From assembly GCF_026151205.1 (NCBI RefSeq), contig NC_087078.1, positions 6,985,175 to 7,017,674 on the forward strand: 32,500 nucleotides of DNA. Reading direction: 5' to 3'. Source of the stretch: Bolinopsis microptera (Eukaryota; Ctenophora; Tentaculata; Lobata; Bolinopsidae). The translations under genes and the position numbers were made by a program. Under the pieces are notes generated by a model. The model ran no database searches. It was not told where the DNA came from and saw only the letters and a program-made list of their open reading frames with translations. Numbering within the stretch: the stretch's first letter is position 1; every line of letters starts with the position of its first letter. Of the stretch, positions 17,704-28,155 are shown piece by piece.

Positions 17704-19565
17704 GGTTGATATGTTTGCATTCCTTGCAATGTAAAGAGTCCGAAAAACAGCTGTATCAGCTAAGAATGTTATTACAATTAATGTATCTAATATCTATGTG
17801 TATCTAATATATATGTGTGTAGTTTAAGAAATGATAATAAACTACAATGTGGTTGAGGAAGTTGGTAAAATAACAACGACGAGAAACTAAATTTACAATC
17901 GCCAAGATAAGCCACCATAGAAAACGGGAGCCCTCTTTAAAGAAGAAGAACAAAGTTTCTTTAATGTGTCTTTCATAACTACAACTACCGTTATTGAATA
18001 CTAGAATTAAAAGAAGATAGACATGTAACGCGAGAAAGAGACTGTGGAGAGACGAGGACGCCGCCTATAGCTATAGACTCCATGGGTGCATCGTAGTCAT
18101 TAATCTCCTGATGATGCAGGCCCTGTTTACAGATCTACATTGTTACAAGTGGACCTTGACTTTAAAAATAAAAATAACGCTCTGCAGGTCGATGTGGATA
18201 ACTATTTTTATGGGAAGATGTCCCATTTTGTCTTTGGTTCCTGTGGGATGTAGAGTAATCCCAAGGTCCACGCTCCGTTCAACAGCTCAGGGCAGGGCAT
18301 ATATAATATCCATAACAAAGAAAGATTAGTCACCTTCTGGCCAGGGATAGTGAGAGTTGAGTTGTTGGAGTTGCTGGTGGCAAGGTTACTGGGTTCAGCT
18401 TAGCAGTAAGTAGGGTCCCAACTGAACAATTTTATCTACATCTCTCCTCTGCCCTCTTTTCATTTTTAATTACAAAAAATCGAATGCCTAAATCAAAACT
18501 ATGAAATGACTATGAATATAAATAGCTGCATATCTTTACTTCTAAAAAAAACGATGTAGTTACATTGAAACGTCGAGTAATCTCCTTTCCCTAATAAGAG
18601 CATTTTTACTTGTCGCAACAACCGGGATCAAGATAATTTTACACAGAATACATTAACTTAAAACCCTGCTAAAGAACAAGATTCTTAAGAGTCACAGAGG
18701 GCGAGTTGAGAGAGTCAGGCTCACCCTGTGGCCTGTTTGTCAAATTTGGTATCGTTTCATTGTAACCCAGTATAGGTTTGATCTCATTCTTTATAGAGGA
18801 TTATGTCATTAAAGAGAGTAGCCAAACATATTTGGGTGTGACTTGAGAGTATAATTATATTGTTTCAAAATGTTATTATGTTGTACAGTTATATAGTACA
18901 GTTATATAATACATACGTGCTTCGGGTATAAACACAAGGGCGTGTCCAACCTTTAAGAAAATTCAAAAATTATGAAATTTGTCGTTACGTGAAATGAAAC
19001 GTTATTTGCCTCTGCCAAGAGTCCAATACCTCTGTTCGCAGCGTATTTAACAACCGACTAAGGAATGTTAACTATATGATATTCTTGAAGTGAGGAAATG
19101 TTACCGGAACCGAGGCGAGTGAATAGTCAAAGAAATTAACCAAGAAAGAGTAAAAACTGCCATTATCGAGGCTCTGGTGTGTGTGTGCTGTAACCATGAT
19201 CAGCTACAGTATAATGTCTTATGATTAATGACTGGATCCAGGAAAACTACGATTTGCTTTTACGATTTATTATTGAATACTTATATAATCTAAAAAGAGA
19301 AATCAAAAATTATGATCACAATAATGGTGATGATGTTTTACACCGCAAAAAAGGAGACAAATATTTGCTTCAGCAAGACTTCCGAATCAACATGATTGGG
19401 CTGCCCACGTTTGATATCTTAGTTAAGTAAAATTAAATCTAAGCTGCGCGGATACCCTGTTTTTAAGGCGGAGTTTGGGATTGCTTGCTCTGCAGCCGTT
19501 CGTGGCGTATATGATATCATATTAATGAAACCATAGCACCGGTTTTTCAGTTTCGCGCAACTTAC
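17704..19565. other. Long stretch without a recognisable gene
   Basis: About 1.86 kb of AT-rich sequence between the GPCR and the F5/8C gene. Two tiny tandem duplications are visible, GTATCTAATAT(C/A)TATGT at about 17781-17815 and GTACAGTTATATA at about 18887-18912. ORFs of up to 72 codons (18111-18329, 19221-19430) resemble nothing I know. The next exon of the F5/8C gene, if any, should lie here on the minus strand but I could not place it. Confidence 0.45.
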
Positions 19566-21321
19566 CACGCATGCGTTGTGTAGATTCTATCACAAACACT
19601 TCAGATATAGAGTGACCTAATCTATCCGCCTCCGTATCAGTGATGTAGATCATGTCCCCCGCTGCTCCGTTACAGTTTAGAGAGAATGTCTGGAATTCTA
19701 CACTGTCGTCGTGCTCTGGTTTAATAAAATATAAGTAATGGTCATGCTTGATATTAAAATAATTTTAATACCTTGTCGGACTTTATTCGGTCGGACATCA
19801 CGTGAGCACTAGAGGGCTCAGCGTTCAAATTAATTTCCGGGTACGTTCAGAGAAATTATTAAAAAATACCGTCTATTCTGTACTGCAGAGATTCAGTTAG
19901 ATTATTCAAAGAGGATCAAAGTTCAAGGTCAAAAAGGTAACCTGTTATTTTTTCACCACAGTTTGCTACTTTTGTTTCTTCCTCCCCTCAGTTGAGTAGA
20001 CCATGACCACTGTGCCAAGTATTCTACCATCACAGCAACCTTTCTTCATGTTAGTAAGCTTCACTGTGCCTATTCTGTACTTTTTTGACAGGAACAGCTT
20101 CAAGAAGTTTCCATCTGCAGAAAAGTCCTTCACGCTATATCTAGTCGTGTAATCCCCGTCATAAGATTTATCAGGTGCAAAATTGTCATCCAAGTCATCT
20201 TTGTACCAGCTTTCTGCTTCAGATTTTACTATCGGCAAATTATCTGAAACAATTGCGAGATCGTTTTATTGCAACGATGATGTACAATTTATACTTTTTA
20301 TGCTCAGAAAAATTGTGTTCGTTTAAATCTGCCGTCGAAAATATGATTATCGTAATTTTATACTACGTCGAATTACTCAAATATTTATCTATCCTATGAT
20401 AGCACCTACCTGACCCTAATATCTCGACTTCAGCAATGTTGTGTCCCACTTCAGCATCATAATCCAGATCAGTCAGGTACAGCATGTCCCCCACTACACC
20501 GTCACAGTTCAGAGAGTAGGTCCGATCCTCTATAGTATTTGTGTCCCCGGGATTCGCCTCTGTAATTTGTGTAGTGTCATTAATCATCTTCTAAAGATCT
20601 TGGTGAGAGTTGCGTTATCAATTATGCTCAGTTATTAAGATATAAATAAACTTTAAAAATTTAAGAGACATTTTACAAACATTTCAATTTAAAATTCATT
20701 ACTAGATATTTTTCCGCAACTCGAAACTTCAGTTTCTCCATTCACAGTAGAGTAAACCCTAACTTCTGTATTCTTCATCTTTTTCAAAAAACTACTTTTA
20801 GCTCTAATGAACATCTTAACTTCTCCGATGCTATAAGCTCGTGAGAGATATAACTTCAGAAAGTTCCCAGCCACTGCTCCATTTTTTACGCTGTACCAGG
20901 TTTCGTAGTCTCCATCATGTGCCTTTGCAGCAATGTTGTCGTGTCTGTGGTTAAACGATACTGATCTTTCGATAGTTAACTGCTCCTCTGATGCTGCAAA
21001 AACAGTTTAAATACAGTCATATTAAAGTTAGCAAGATTTTAATTCTGGTAAATATTTTGAGTTTTTAGCTGTTGCAAAATTTGCTTCAGTTTTAAATATA
21101 GCTGTTTATTCACTAGTACACACTAAGGCATCAAGATCTGTGTCTGTGGACAGGGGGCGAGGCACAAATATATTTAAAAAAAGTAAACTATTCCCATTGA
21201 CACAATCGTCTAATTACCTACTGTTTTAAGATATCTTCTTTAAGTAAACAACAAAAGACTTACCGGTCTGAATGGTTATGACGAACATTACCATCAGTTG
21301 TAATAACTTGTCAATCTTCAT
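19566..21321 (-). CDS. Secreted protein with two tandem F5/8C-like (discoidin) modules
   Basis: Five exons read on the minus strand: 21321-21264 (signal peptide MKIDKLLQLMVMFVITIQT), 20993-20703, 20559-20410, 20243-19942 and 19715-19566. All boundaries have GT donors and AG acceptors and every intron is phase 1. Exons 2+3 and 4+5 each make one module; both second halves are exactly 150 nt. Shared landmarks are A(H/Y)DGDY-T-YSVK, GNFLKL(Y/F)LS, TVKLTNMKKGCCDGRIL (the F5/8C core motif), a Cys-Gly-Lys stretch, then SLNC(D/N)G and GHNIAEVEILGS near the module end. F5/8C domains usually bind glycans or lipids outside the cell. Exon 4 is one base short in a G run near 19984-19988, breaking the frame. 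Exon 5 ends in a donor, so the 3' end is missing. Confidence 0.72.
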
Positions 21322-21596
21322 TATACATGTACTCTGACGCAATAAAGGTTTTAATCAAGCAAATGTTAAAATAGAAGAAATTTTTAAAAATCTTGTGCCT
21401 CTACCAAACTGGGGAAAAATAGCACTATCACATGAATCAAGTTTCTGATATCAGCCAACAAAAGAACTGTTTTATAGAGTCCTCCAACGGAATTTTTAGA
21501 TTCTTGTACTGATCATTGTTCTGTCAGCACCATTATCCGAAAAAGGAGACCATCGATGATTTGATAATTTCTAAATGTTTTTCTAGGGAATTAATA
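21322..21596. other. 5' flank of the F5/8C gene
   Basis: No repeat or gene recognised. The region should contain the promoter and 5' untranslated region of the secreted F5/8C-like gene, but no TATA or initiator motif was assigned. Confidence 0.35.
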
Positions 21597-22608
21597 GGGG
21601 GGGGGGGTTCACCCTGATTTTTTGTGAAACTTGGTTTCGAGATAGTAGTTGACCAACAAACTAGGACCAGTGACCGAACTTTTGAGGGGGTCCCGGACCC
21701 CAACCGCCAAACGGTGCCCGTGGGGCAGCCACGCACATATTTGGTCCAAATTAGGCCCAATTTAGCCAAATACCCTGAACATACCCAAAATCCAGATTTT
21801 AGGTGCTCTACTTGTAGCTAGTGGTCCCCTGAACTCGTATATGAATTTTCATCAAGATTGGACAAAAAATTACTGAGTTAAGAGCAAAAAACCATATGAC
21901 CATATTTGGGCGGCCAAATTCCAAAATTTGCAATGCGAAATTCAGAATTTGGCCGCCAAATTTTTTAAAAGGCCTAACTCAAAATTCCAATACAAAACTT
22001 AAGGTCGAAATGCGATTCTACATTGATTCTGAAAATTTCATGTAAAAATATTGAAACCCTATTGAGTTCTATTGTTTTGAGCGAAATCAGTTTTGCAAAT
22101 ATCGCGAACTGAGATATGGGCAATTTTGTTCATTTTTTGCGATTATTTGAACACAGAATCCTGAATCCACAGTTAGGTAGATACTGAGCTGATAATCATA
22201 GATAATGTGTAGTATAGGCTTACCTTTCATATAAAGTTGGTTTCATTTAAAAATATTGATATTTGACCAATTTATGGGCCAAATTCGATCAAATTTGGTG
22301 CGTATGCCCAAATATGATCATACGGTTTTTTGCTCATAACTCAGTCATTTTTTGTCCAATCCTGATGAAAATTCATATACGAGTTCAGGGGACCACTAGC
22401 TACAAGTAGAGCACCTGAAATCTGGATTTTGGGCATGTTCAGGGTATTTGGCTAAATTGGGCCTAATTTGGACCAAATATGGGCGTGGCTGTCCCTCGGG
22501 CACCGTTTGGCGGTTGGGGTCCGGGACCCCCTCAAAAGTTCGGTCACTGGTCCTAGTTTGTTGGTCAACTACTATCTCGAAACCAAGTTTCACAAAAAAA
22601 TCAGGGTG

Positions 22609-22680
<72 letters not shown>
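21597..22680. mobile_element. Fold-back element with poly-G and poly-C termini
   Basis: Left arm 21597-~21925 and right arm ~22310-22680 are inverted copies (GGTTCACCCTGATTTTTTGT, CAACCGCCAAACGG, CTACTTGTAGCTAGTGG and their complements). The outer ends are 11 G (21597-21607) and 70 C (22611-22680). TTAA lies just outside the C run (22681-22684) and TTAATA just outside the G run, so a TTAA target duplication is possible. The centre contains a 13-bp hairpin (GGCGGCCAAATTC at 21909-21921, complement at 21945-21957). Noncoding; the poly-Gly and poly-Pro frames across the tract are artefacts. Confidence 0.82.
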
Positions 22681-22954
22681 TTAAGTAGATGCCTTGGTCC
22701 ATTTTTATGAGAGCAGATTTGAACACTGACAGCCGAATAAACTTTCCCGTGGCCGTTGCGTGCGTTAGTCACACATGTGACGTTTTAATTACAATAATGG
22801 TCTTGTTTTTTACCGCCTTGAATGCACTTAGCGAGGGAAAGGTCACAAATAAGCTCAGCCGTGTGTGTAGCAGGCTAACAGGCTACTGGCTCAGCACAAC
22901 TCTCGTTGTTTATCTTTTAAATACACACTAAATACTGCCCAGAGGATGGGTAGA
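22681..22954. other. Spacer, nothing recognised
   Basis: An 80-codon frame crosses here but begins next to the poly-C tract and has no family resemblance. AGCAGGCTAACAGGCTACTGGC at 22869-22890 recurs at ~23484-23505, marking the edge of the tandem repeat that follows. Confidence 0.4.
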
Positions 22955-24045
22955 GCAACCACGCACAGATAAATACCCAGCTACTAAATAACAACTCCTG
23001 AGCATGAGGTTGAAACCCCCTCCCCCCTCTGGACTATGATCTAACCTATTTTCCGTACGTGCTGACTGAATAGAGGCTTGTAACGTGTAAGAAGTAGACA
23101 TACTCACACAAAATAAACATCCAGCAACAAATTAAATACTATCGTAGTGGAGCAGTGAGGAGCGACGAAGCATGGTTCTATATTATCCCTCCATGGCGCC
23201 AGGACCTAGTTTGAGCTATTCTTGCTTTTATAACATAAACCTTCTCCTTTCCCTACGAAATACCAACGAACAAATCGTATTCGAGCTGTGAGGAGCGACA
23301 TATCATTGGTTTTATATTATCCCTCCATGGCGCCAGAACTATAATTTGAGCTATTCTTGCTTTTAAAACATAAACCTTCTCCTTTCCCTACGAAATACCA
23401 ACGAACAAATCGTATTCGAGCTGTGAGGAGCGACATATCATTGGTTTTATATTATCCATCCATGTTGCTTGTACTATGACTTTAGCAGGCTAGCAGGCTA
23501 CTGGCAACCACGCACAAATAAATACCCAGCTACTAAATAACAACTCCTGCGCATGAGGTTGAAACCCCCTCCCCCCTCTGGACTATGATCTAACCTATTT
23601 TCCGTACGTGCTGACTGAATAGAGGCTTGTAACGTGTAAAAAGTAGACATAACTCACACAAAATAAATATCCAGCAACAAAATAAATACTATCTTAGTCG
23701 AGCAGTGATCAGAAGCGACGAAGTATGGTTTTATATTATCCCTCCATGGCGCCAGAACCACAATTTGAGCTATACTTGCTTTTATAACATAAACCTTCTC
23801 CTTTCCCTACAAAATACCAACGAACAAATCGTATTCGAGCTGTGAGGAGCGACAGATCATTGGTTTTATATTATCCCTCCATGGCGCCAGAACTATAATT
23901 TGAGCTATTCTTGCTTTTAAAACATAAACCTTCTCCTTTCCCTACAAAATACCAACGAATAAATCGTATTCGAGCTGTGAGGAGCGACAGATCATTGGTT
24001 TTATATTATCCATCCATGGCGCCTGTACTATGATTTTAGTTATTT
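22955..24045. repeat. Higher-order tandem repeat, two ~553-bp units of three 135-bp subunits
   Basis: Subunits share TTATATTATCC(C/A)TCCATGG and GAGCTGTGAGGAGCGAC, with the CCATGG core at 23191, 23325, 23460, 23744, 23879 and 24014, giving steps of 134-135. The three-subunit block plus a leader (AACCACGCACA...ACGTGCTGACTGAATAGAGG) is repeated as a whole at 553-554 bp. The third subunit of each block is the most diverged, so the block was duplicated as a unit. Confidence 0.88.
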
Positions 24046-24074
24046 TTCCCTTATGACAACATACCTTATCGGAT

Positions 24075-24400
24075 ATAATTGTCACGGACGAGTTTTTCAC
24101 GGACCAAATTTTTCACAGACATAATTATTCACGGTCATGACCGCCCAAAAATGTCCAAATAATTGTGAAAATGTTTGGTGATTTTTAAATAAGTGTTTTA
24201 CTCTTTTTCTGAACTCTAGAATATGACTGAGGAGTGATTAGTAACTTACCAATAAGTTAATATAGTAATCGGCTACACATATCTACGCATATGTAGGGAC
24301 ACACACACACTGAAATCAATGGAAATAATTACCGGACTTTATTATTCACAGACCTTAATGCCACAGACATTATTTTAACGGACTTAATTACTCACGCTAT
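24075..24400. repeat. Two clusters of degenerate CACGGAC-type short repeats
   Basis: At 24082-24140 and 24333-24397 a ~16-bp degenerate unit recurs (TTCACGGACCAAATTT, TTCACAGACATAATTA, TTAACGGACTTAATTA), in the same orientation in both clusters. They bracket ~190 bases and may be the ends of a small element. No target duplication found. Confidence 0.55.
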
Positions 24401-24690
24401 GGTCTTCAGCGTGAAAGCAATATCCGTGATAATTATGACCGATGAGGTAGTTAAGGCTTGTAACGTATATGAAATGGACAAAATTGTCTTAAATTCAAGG
24501 TTTCATTTTGCGAGTATATATGATGTTTTGATCGATTACAGATTGGCTATTTTTACAAATTTAAACATTTCTCAATTTTCTCCCATATTTTTAATTTAAT
24601 CTTTACCTTAAACGAAATCTCGTGCTAGTCATGTTACATATAAAAAGACACTACAAAGTCATGGATGGGGAAAACTTCTTGGCTTGGTCA
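24401..24690. other. Spacer, nothing recognised
   Basis: A 66-codon frame at 24399-24599 has no family resemblance. No repeats seen. Confidence 0.35.
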
Positions 24691-24721
24691 GTGGTAGATT
24701 GAACAGTGTTCAATCTACCAC
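24691..24721. repeat. Perfect 15-bp palindrome
   Basis: GTGGTAGATTGAACA, a single G, then its exact reverse complement. It could form a tight hairpin; no T run follows, and in a eukaryotic context it is not a terminator. Confidence 0.85.
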
Positions 24722-24869
24722 AGTAGTATGTCAGGGATTTTTCAATAGCCATTTTGGGAAAAAGTGGTGTACAGGTGCTTGGAGTAAGCATATTACGTAA
24801 TGTTACCGGCGGCGACCTTGTAATTAGTGTGATATCATGTTCCATGTGGAGTCTATATTGGATGTAACT

Positions 24870-25196
24870 TGATTATTACGTCATGTTCATTGCCCACGGT
24901 ACTATTGTGATCTTATCGTGTAACGATCTTACCAGATTAGAGTGGGTCAAAGTGAAGTTATAATGTGTCGCAAGCACACAATCCGTTATCCTATAGATCA
25001 CTCGAGTGACTCATATTAATATTTTTAACCCTGATTATAAATTATTACGTCATGTTCATTGCACACGGTACTATTGTGACCTTATTGTGTCTCGATATTA
25101 TCAAATTAGAGTGGGTCAAAGTGAGGTAATAATGTGCCACCTGCAGCACGGCGCACGCTACCCTTATCCTATATATCACTTGAGTGACTCATTTAA
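24870..25196. repeat. Tandem duplication of ~168 bp
   Basis: ATTATTACGTCATGTTCATTGC occurs at about 24873 and 25041, with matching downstream blocks AGAGTGGGTCAAAGTGA and GAGTGACTCAT. The copies are moderately diverged. Confidence 0.8.
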
Positions 25197-25381
25197 TCGT
25201 TTCTAGTGATTAATTTCCACAATCTATCAATATAACTAGCTGACTGATGTTGTTAAAAATAAAACAAATGATTCGTAACTGGTTAGAAAAATAAATGAAA
25301 ATGAATAAGTTTTTACGAATAGCATTAGCTGAATATTATTTACACGATACACATCCGAAAATAAGTTTTGACAGAATTAAA

Positions 25382-25834
25382 TTAAGGTCTTAGTTTAAAT
25401 CTATAAATATCAAATCGTACGCACACAATTCTTTCCACTGTCCATTTTGTTGATGGTCTGTGTAGTCGAGCATAGTCAAAGGCGTCTTGTTGCTCAATAT
25501 CCTCAACAAATTGTATATAATCAGACGGAGTTTCTAATAATCGAGGGAGTGTAAACAGCATCGTGTTGTTTGACGGATGAAAGAACTTTAGTTCATCTGT
25601 AGTCCTGTCCTTGAGAATAAATCCAAACGCCACATTAACTTTGAACTTCTCGTTGTATTTTGCAACAACTTCTTCAGCTTTTCTTAAGATCGCACTATTA
25701 TCCATGGTGAGTATAGGAAAATGGTAAACATCTTTCAATCGACCCTGTCTCACACTCGTTTTAATTGTGTTCCAACTCTTTTTGTAAATATCCTGATATT
25801 CTCCAGGAATTTGTGCAAGTGTGGAACGGTCCAT
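25382..25834 (-). CDS. Unknown 150-residue protein downstream of C2H2 gene
   Basis: From ATG 25834 the frame gives 150 residues starting MDRSTLAQIPGEYQDIY. It is rich in charged and aromatic residues and ends with a basic-aromatic tail (WTVERIVCVRFDIYRFKLRP). No signal peptide, membrane helix or Cys pattern is present. The frame extends 17 codons upstream without an ATG. It lies ~100 bases after the C2H2/coiled-coil gene on the same strand, so the two may form a mobile or virus-like cassette or be exons of one gene. I do not recognise the family. The compact spacing and intronless frames are unlike the spliced F5/8C gene in the same window. Confidence 0.55.
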   Translation of the reverse strand: MDRSTLAQIPGEYQDIYKKSWNTIKTSVRQGRLKDVYHFPILTMDNSAILRKAEEVVAKYNEKFKVNVAFGFILKDRTTDELKFFHPSNNTMLFTLPRLLETPSDYIQFVEDIEQQDAFDYARLHRPSTKWTVERIVCVRFDIYRFKLRP

Positions 25835-25931
25835 AACTAATAATATTGACAGCAGAAGATTAATTTTGAAAAGCAGTTCTCCCAAATGCTTTTATAGTCT
25901 TTGTTCCGGTGGTCAATTTTATTCATTAATT

Positions 25932-26820
25932 TCAGTCACTTTGATCCTCAGATTGTGAAATGGAATTATTATCTAGCGTGCTTTCTAATTCTGACGAATC
26001 AATTTCACTAATATTAGAATCCGATGAGTACTGTTCTTCTTCCTTGTCTGATGCCGTTTCAGATTCTGACTGATCAGTCATAGAGTTATTGTCATCAATA
26101 TCCGATTTCTCTTCTTCATTTACAGATTTTATTTCCTGTTTCTCATAATCAGATGGTTCAAATAATTCATCAAGATCAGTTTTCATCCGGTCAAACATGT
26201 TCACGAGATGATTAAAATTTTCGTGTATCATTGCTTTTGCCGTTAACTTCGAAGCATTAGATATTTCATTTAGCAGCTGGATTTCCTCCTCACTCAGTTT
26301 ACTTAGATCTACCGTTTTTATAGACAATATTATCCATAGTATCTTGAATATCTCTAATATCATTTTTGTTTGATTCTACCGTAAGTTTGAGTATTCTGAG
26401 TTCATTTGATGGAAGAATGCTGTCCTCATATCTATCAAAGTGAGCATTATTACTCACACTGTCATTACTTTTCGTCTCCTCACTCATGTTCCGGACAAGT
26501 CTGTCTAATTCATCGACAGTCGATTGCAGGATATTTAGGTCTGCTTTCATTAGTACAATGTCCGTAACTTTATCCTGTAAATAATCATATCCAGGACCAT
26601 CTGTTGTGAATCCGTTGGCTGCTGGAAGCTTATTCTTAGTAGCGTAATCAGTACCATACTCGTAGTCGAGTTTCACGGAGTCATTGGGTGAACTGTGGAC
26701 CTTATCTATATTTCTGCTATCTTTCTGTGCCCGGTGATACGAGTATCGGTGGGTGCGAAGACTTTTAGAATTTTTGTACTGCCTTCCACAACTATCACAT
26801 GAATATGATTTACTACTCAT
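25932..26820 (-). CDS. C2H2 zinc finger / coiled-coil / acidic-tail protein, frame broken
   Basis: ATG 26820 opens a 173-residue frame to 26299. It begins with one C2H2 finger (CDSCGRQY...THRYSYH, spacing C-x2-C-x12-H-x4-H at residues 8-29). A heptad-like segment follows (DIVLMKADLNILQSTVDELD). A +1 shift at a run of five T (26315-26319 on the plus strand) joins it to a second open frame ending at 25932, which continues the helix (LSKLSEEEIQLLNEI) and finishes in a Ser/Glu/Asp-rich tail. Read as one gene it would be about 295 residues. The start of the second frame (26363) lies wholly over the first and looks like a shadow, so I prefer one gene with a homopolymer indel. Programmed +1 shifting is possible but unsupported. 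Function unknown; a single N-terminal finger suggests nucleic-acid binding. Confidence 0.6.
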
Positions 26821-26869
26821 TTTCAAGCTAGATGAAGAACTATTGAATTCATATTAACTGTTAAAAGCC

Positions 26870-27280
26870 CCTTATATACCTCTTAGATGAGAGTGACATT
26901 AATTGAAAGAATTAGTCGCATCGTTATTATACATAAGTGACTACCCACACGCAACCTTTTAATAACTCACGTAATTCGTCTCCAAATTGCACCAAAATTT
27001 CAGAGATTATAGATATGGGTCAAACTTAGATTTCCTGAAAGTTTCGTAAGCCACGCCCAATTACAGTGGGCGTGGCGTGACACTCCCTTTTTTTCACTAT
27101 TGTCTTCATAAAATGAGAACGCTATTAGTTAAGAACTCAAAATTTATTGCACACATTTGGCTTGATAATTGAAAACTTTTCCAAAAGTTTCAAGTTCATT
27201 AGTTTAAATATGGCTGAGTTATGACCATTTTAAAATCCATCGGATATGTGATCCGAGCACTCAGTCAGTGATATTTGCAC
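26870..27280. repeat. Noncoding repeat-like stretch with GGGCGTGG hairpin
   Basis: A perfect 9-bp hairpin (CCACGCCCA at 27051-27059, TGGGCGTGG at 27067-27075) sits in AT-rich noncoding sequence. The GGGCGTGGC word also occurs in the fold-back element at 22480-22490. It may be part of a small nonautonomous element, but no boundaries were found. Confidence 0.4.
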
Positions 27281-27877
27281 TCAATTAGTGATCTCGTCAC
27301 CCAATCTGATCAAGAGTAAGGCGTTAGCCGTTCTCTCCACCACTTCATCCGATCTAGTAGAGCCCCAGTGAATTGCATTCTGGGAATTGACATATCCGTT
27401 TATATGGCCTTGTCGCTGTACCAGATTTCGTCCTCAAAGTAGGGATCCACATTGTGCTTGGACAGGAATGTGTTGGCGAAATCTATCCTCGATTGGAAAT
27501 CACGGTCCAAAAGTTTGTGTTTCTTTGTGATTCGGTAGGCCCGGTTAGAAAGGTCTTGCTTTAGGATTCGCTGAAGGGTTCTGCTGATGTCTAAGGCAGG
27601 AGCTCGTTTCCGGGTGCCAATCTTAGGTGTGTCCATCACGTCACCAACAACCATCGTGATGTTTTCTACAGTCCTCGCAGTTCGTCTTCTGCCGATCGTG
27701 TGCAGAAAACGTAAACTTGATCTTGTGATGAATGTCAAAGCAGCTTTTCCGGCAAGGGGGTGGTCGGTTGAATTTCATCTGAAATTGTCGTTTAATCTGA
27801 GGGTAGAACTCCCCATTTTCTTTCTTCAGGTAGACGAACAATCGTTGTTCTGCAGTAAAGGGAGGATAGTGAACCAT
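27281..27877 (-). pseudogene. Mariner-like transposase with DUF4817-type N-terminus, frameshifted
   Basis: From ATG 27877 the frame reads MVHYPPFTAEQRLFVYLKK and RRQF-like KRQFQMKFNRPPP, the helix-turn-helix start (DUF4817-type) common in mariner-like relatives. After a shift near 27700 a second frame gives GRRRTARTVENI, SRTLQRILKQDLSNRAYRI and FEDEIWYSDKAI, where the Asp is the first catalytic residue. A third frame continues with NGYVNSQNAIHWGS to a stop at 27281. The remaining catalytic half is absent. The two mariner-like relics in this window overlap only around the first catalytic Asp, so I cannot say whether they belong to the same subfamily. Confidence 0.75.
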
Positions 27878-28155
27878 TTTCGATGATTCAATGGATGGTT
27901 CATTCCTTTTTATTGATTGTAAGGAACCTGTGACTAGCAGGGCTAACAAGCCCTGAAATGGTGACACCACCATAAATTCGTGTGATAGCGTTTTAGGTGC
28001 AGTCAGCAGTATAGGCCGGCCCATAAGCAGGCTGCAACCAATCAAGCGGTGCATGTGAGCCAAACAGGCCATTAACTATCAAAATATTTCTCGAATACGT
28101 TTACATTTGCTTAGCTCTCTTATCTCGTATTCTACTCGTGATAAGACTGGCTCAT
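27878..28155. other. Spacer between mariner-like relic and LINE
   Basis: The relic's frame stays open upstream of ATG 27877 to 28072, but nothing there resembles transposase. No other feature seen. Confidence 0.4.

Noticed and set aside
18300-18420. Possible coding fragment on the minus strand (proline/threonine-rich)
   Set aside because: Short, interrupted, and not recognisable as any family.
22590-22772. Poly-glycine and poly-proline ORFs
   Set aside because: They are translations of the 70-C tract and contain nothing else.
26299-26363. Independent protein starting at 26363 with a hydrophobic leader
   Set aside because: The leader is an out-of-frame reading of the coiled-coil segment of the upstream frame; a single frameshifted gene explains both.
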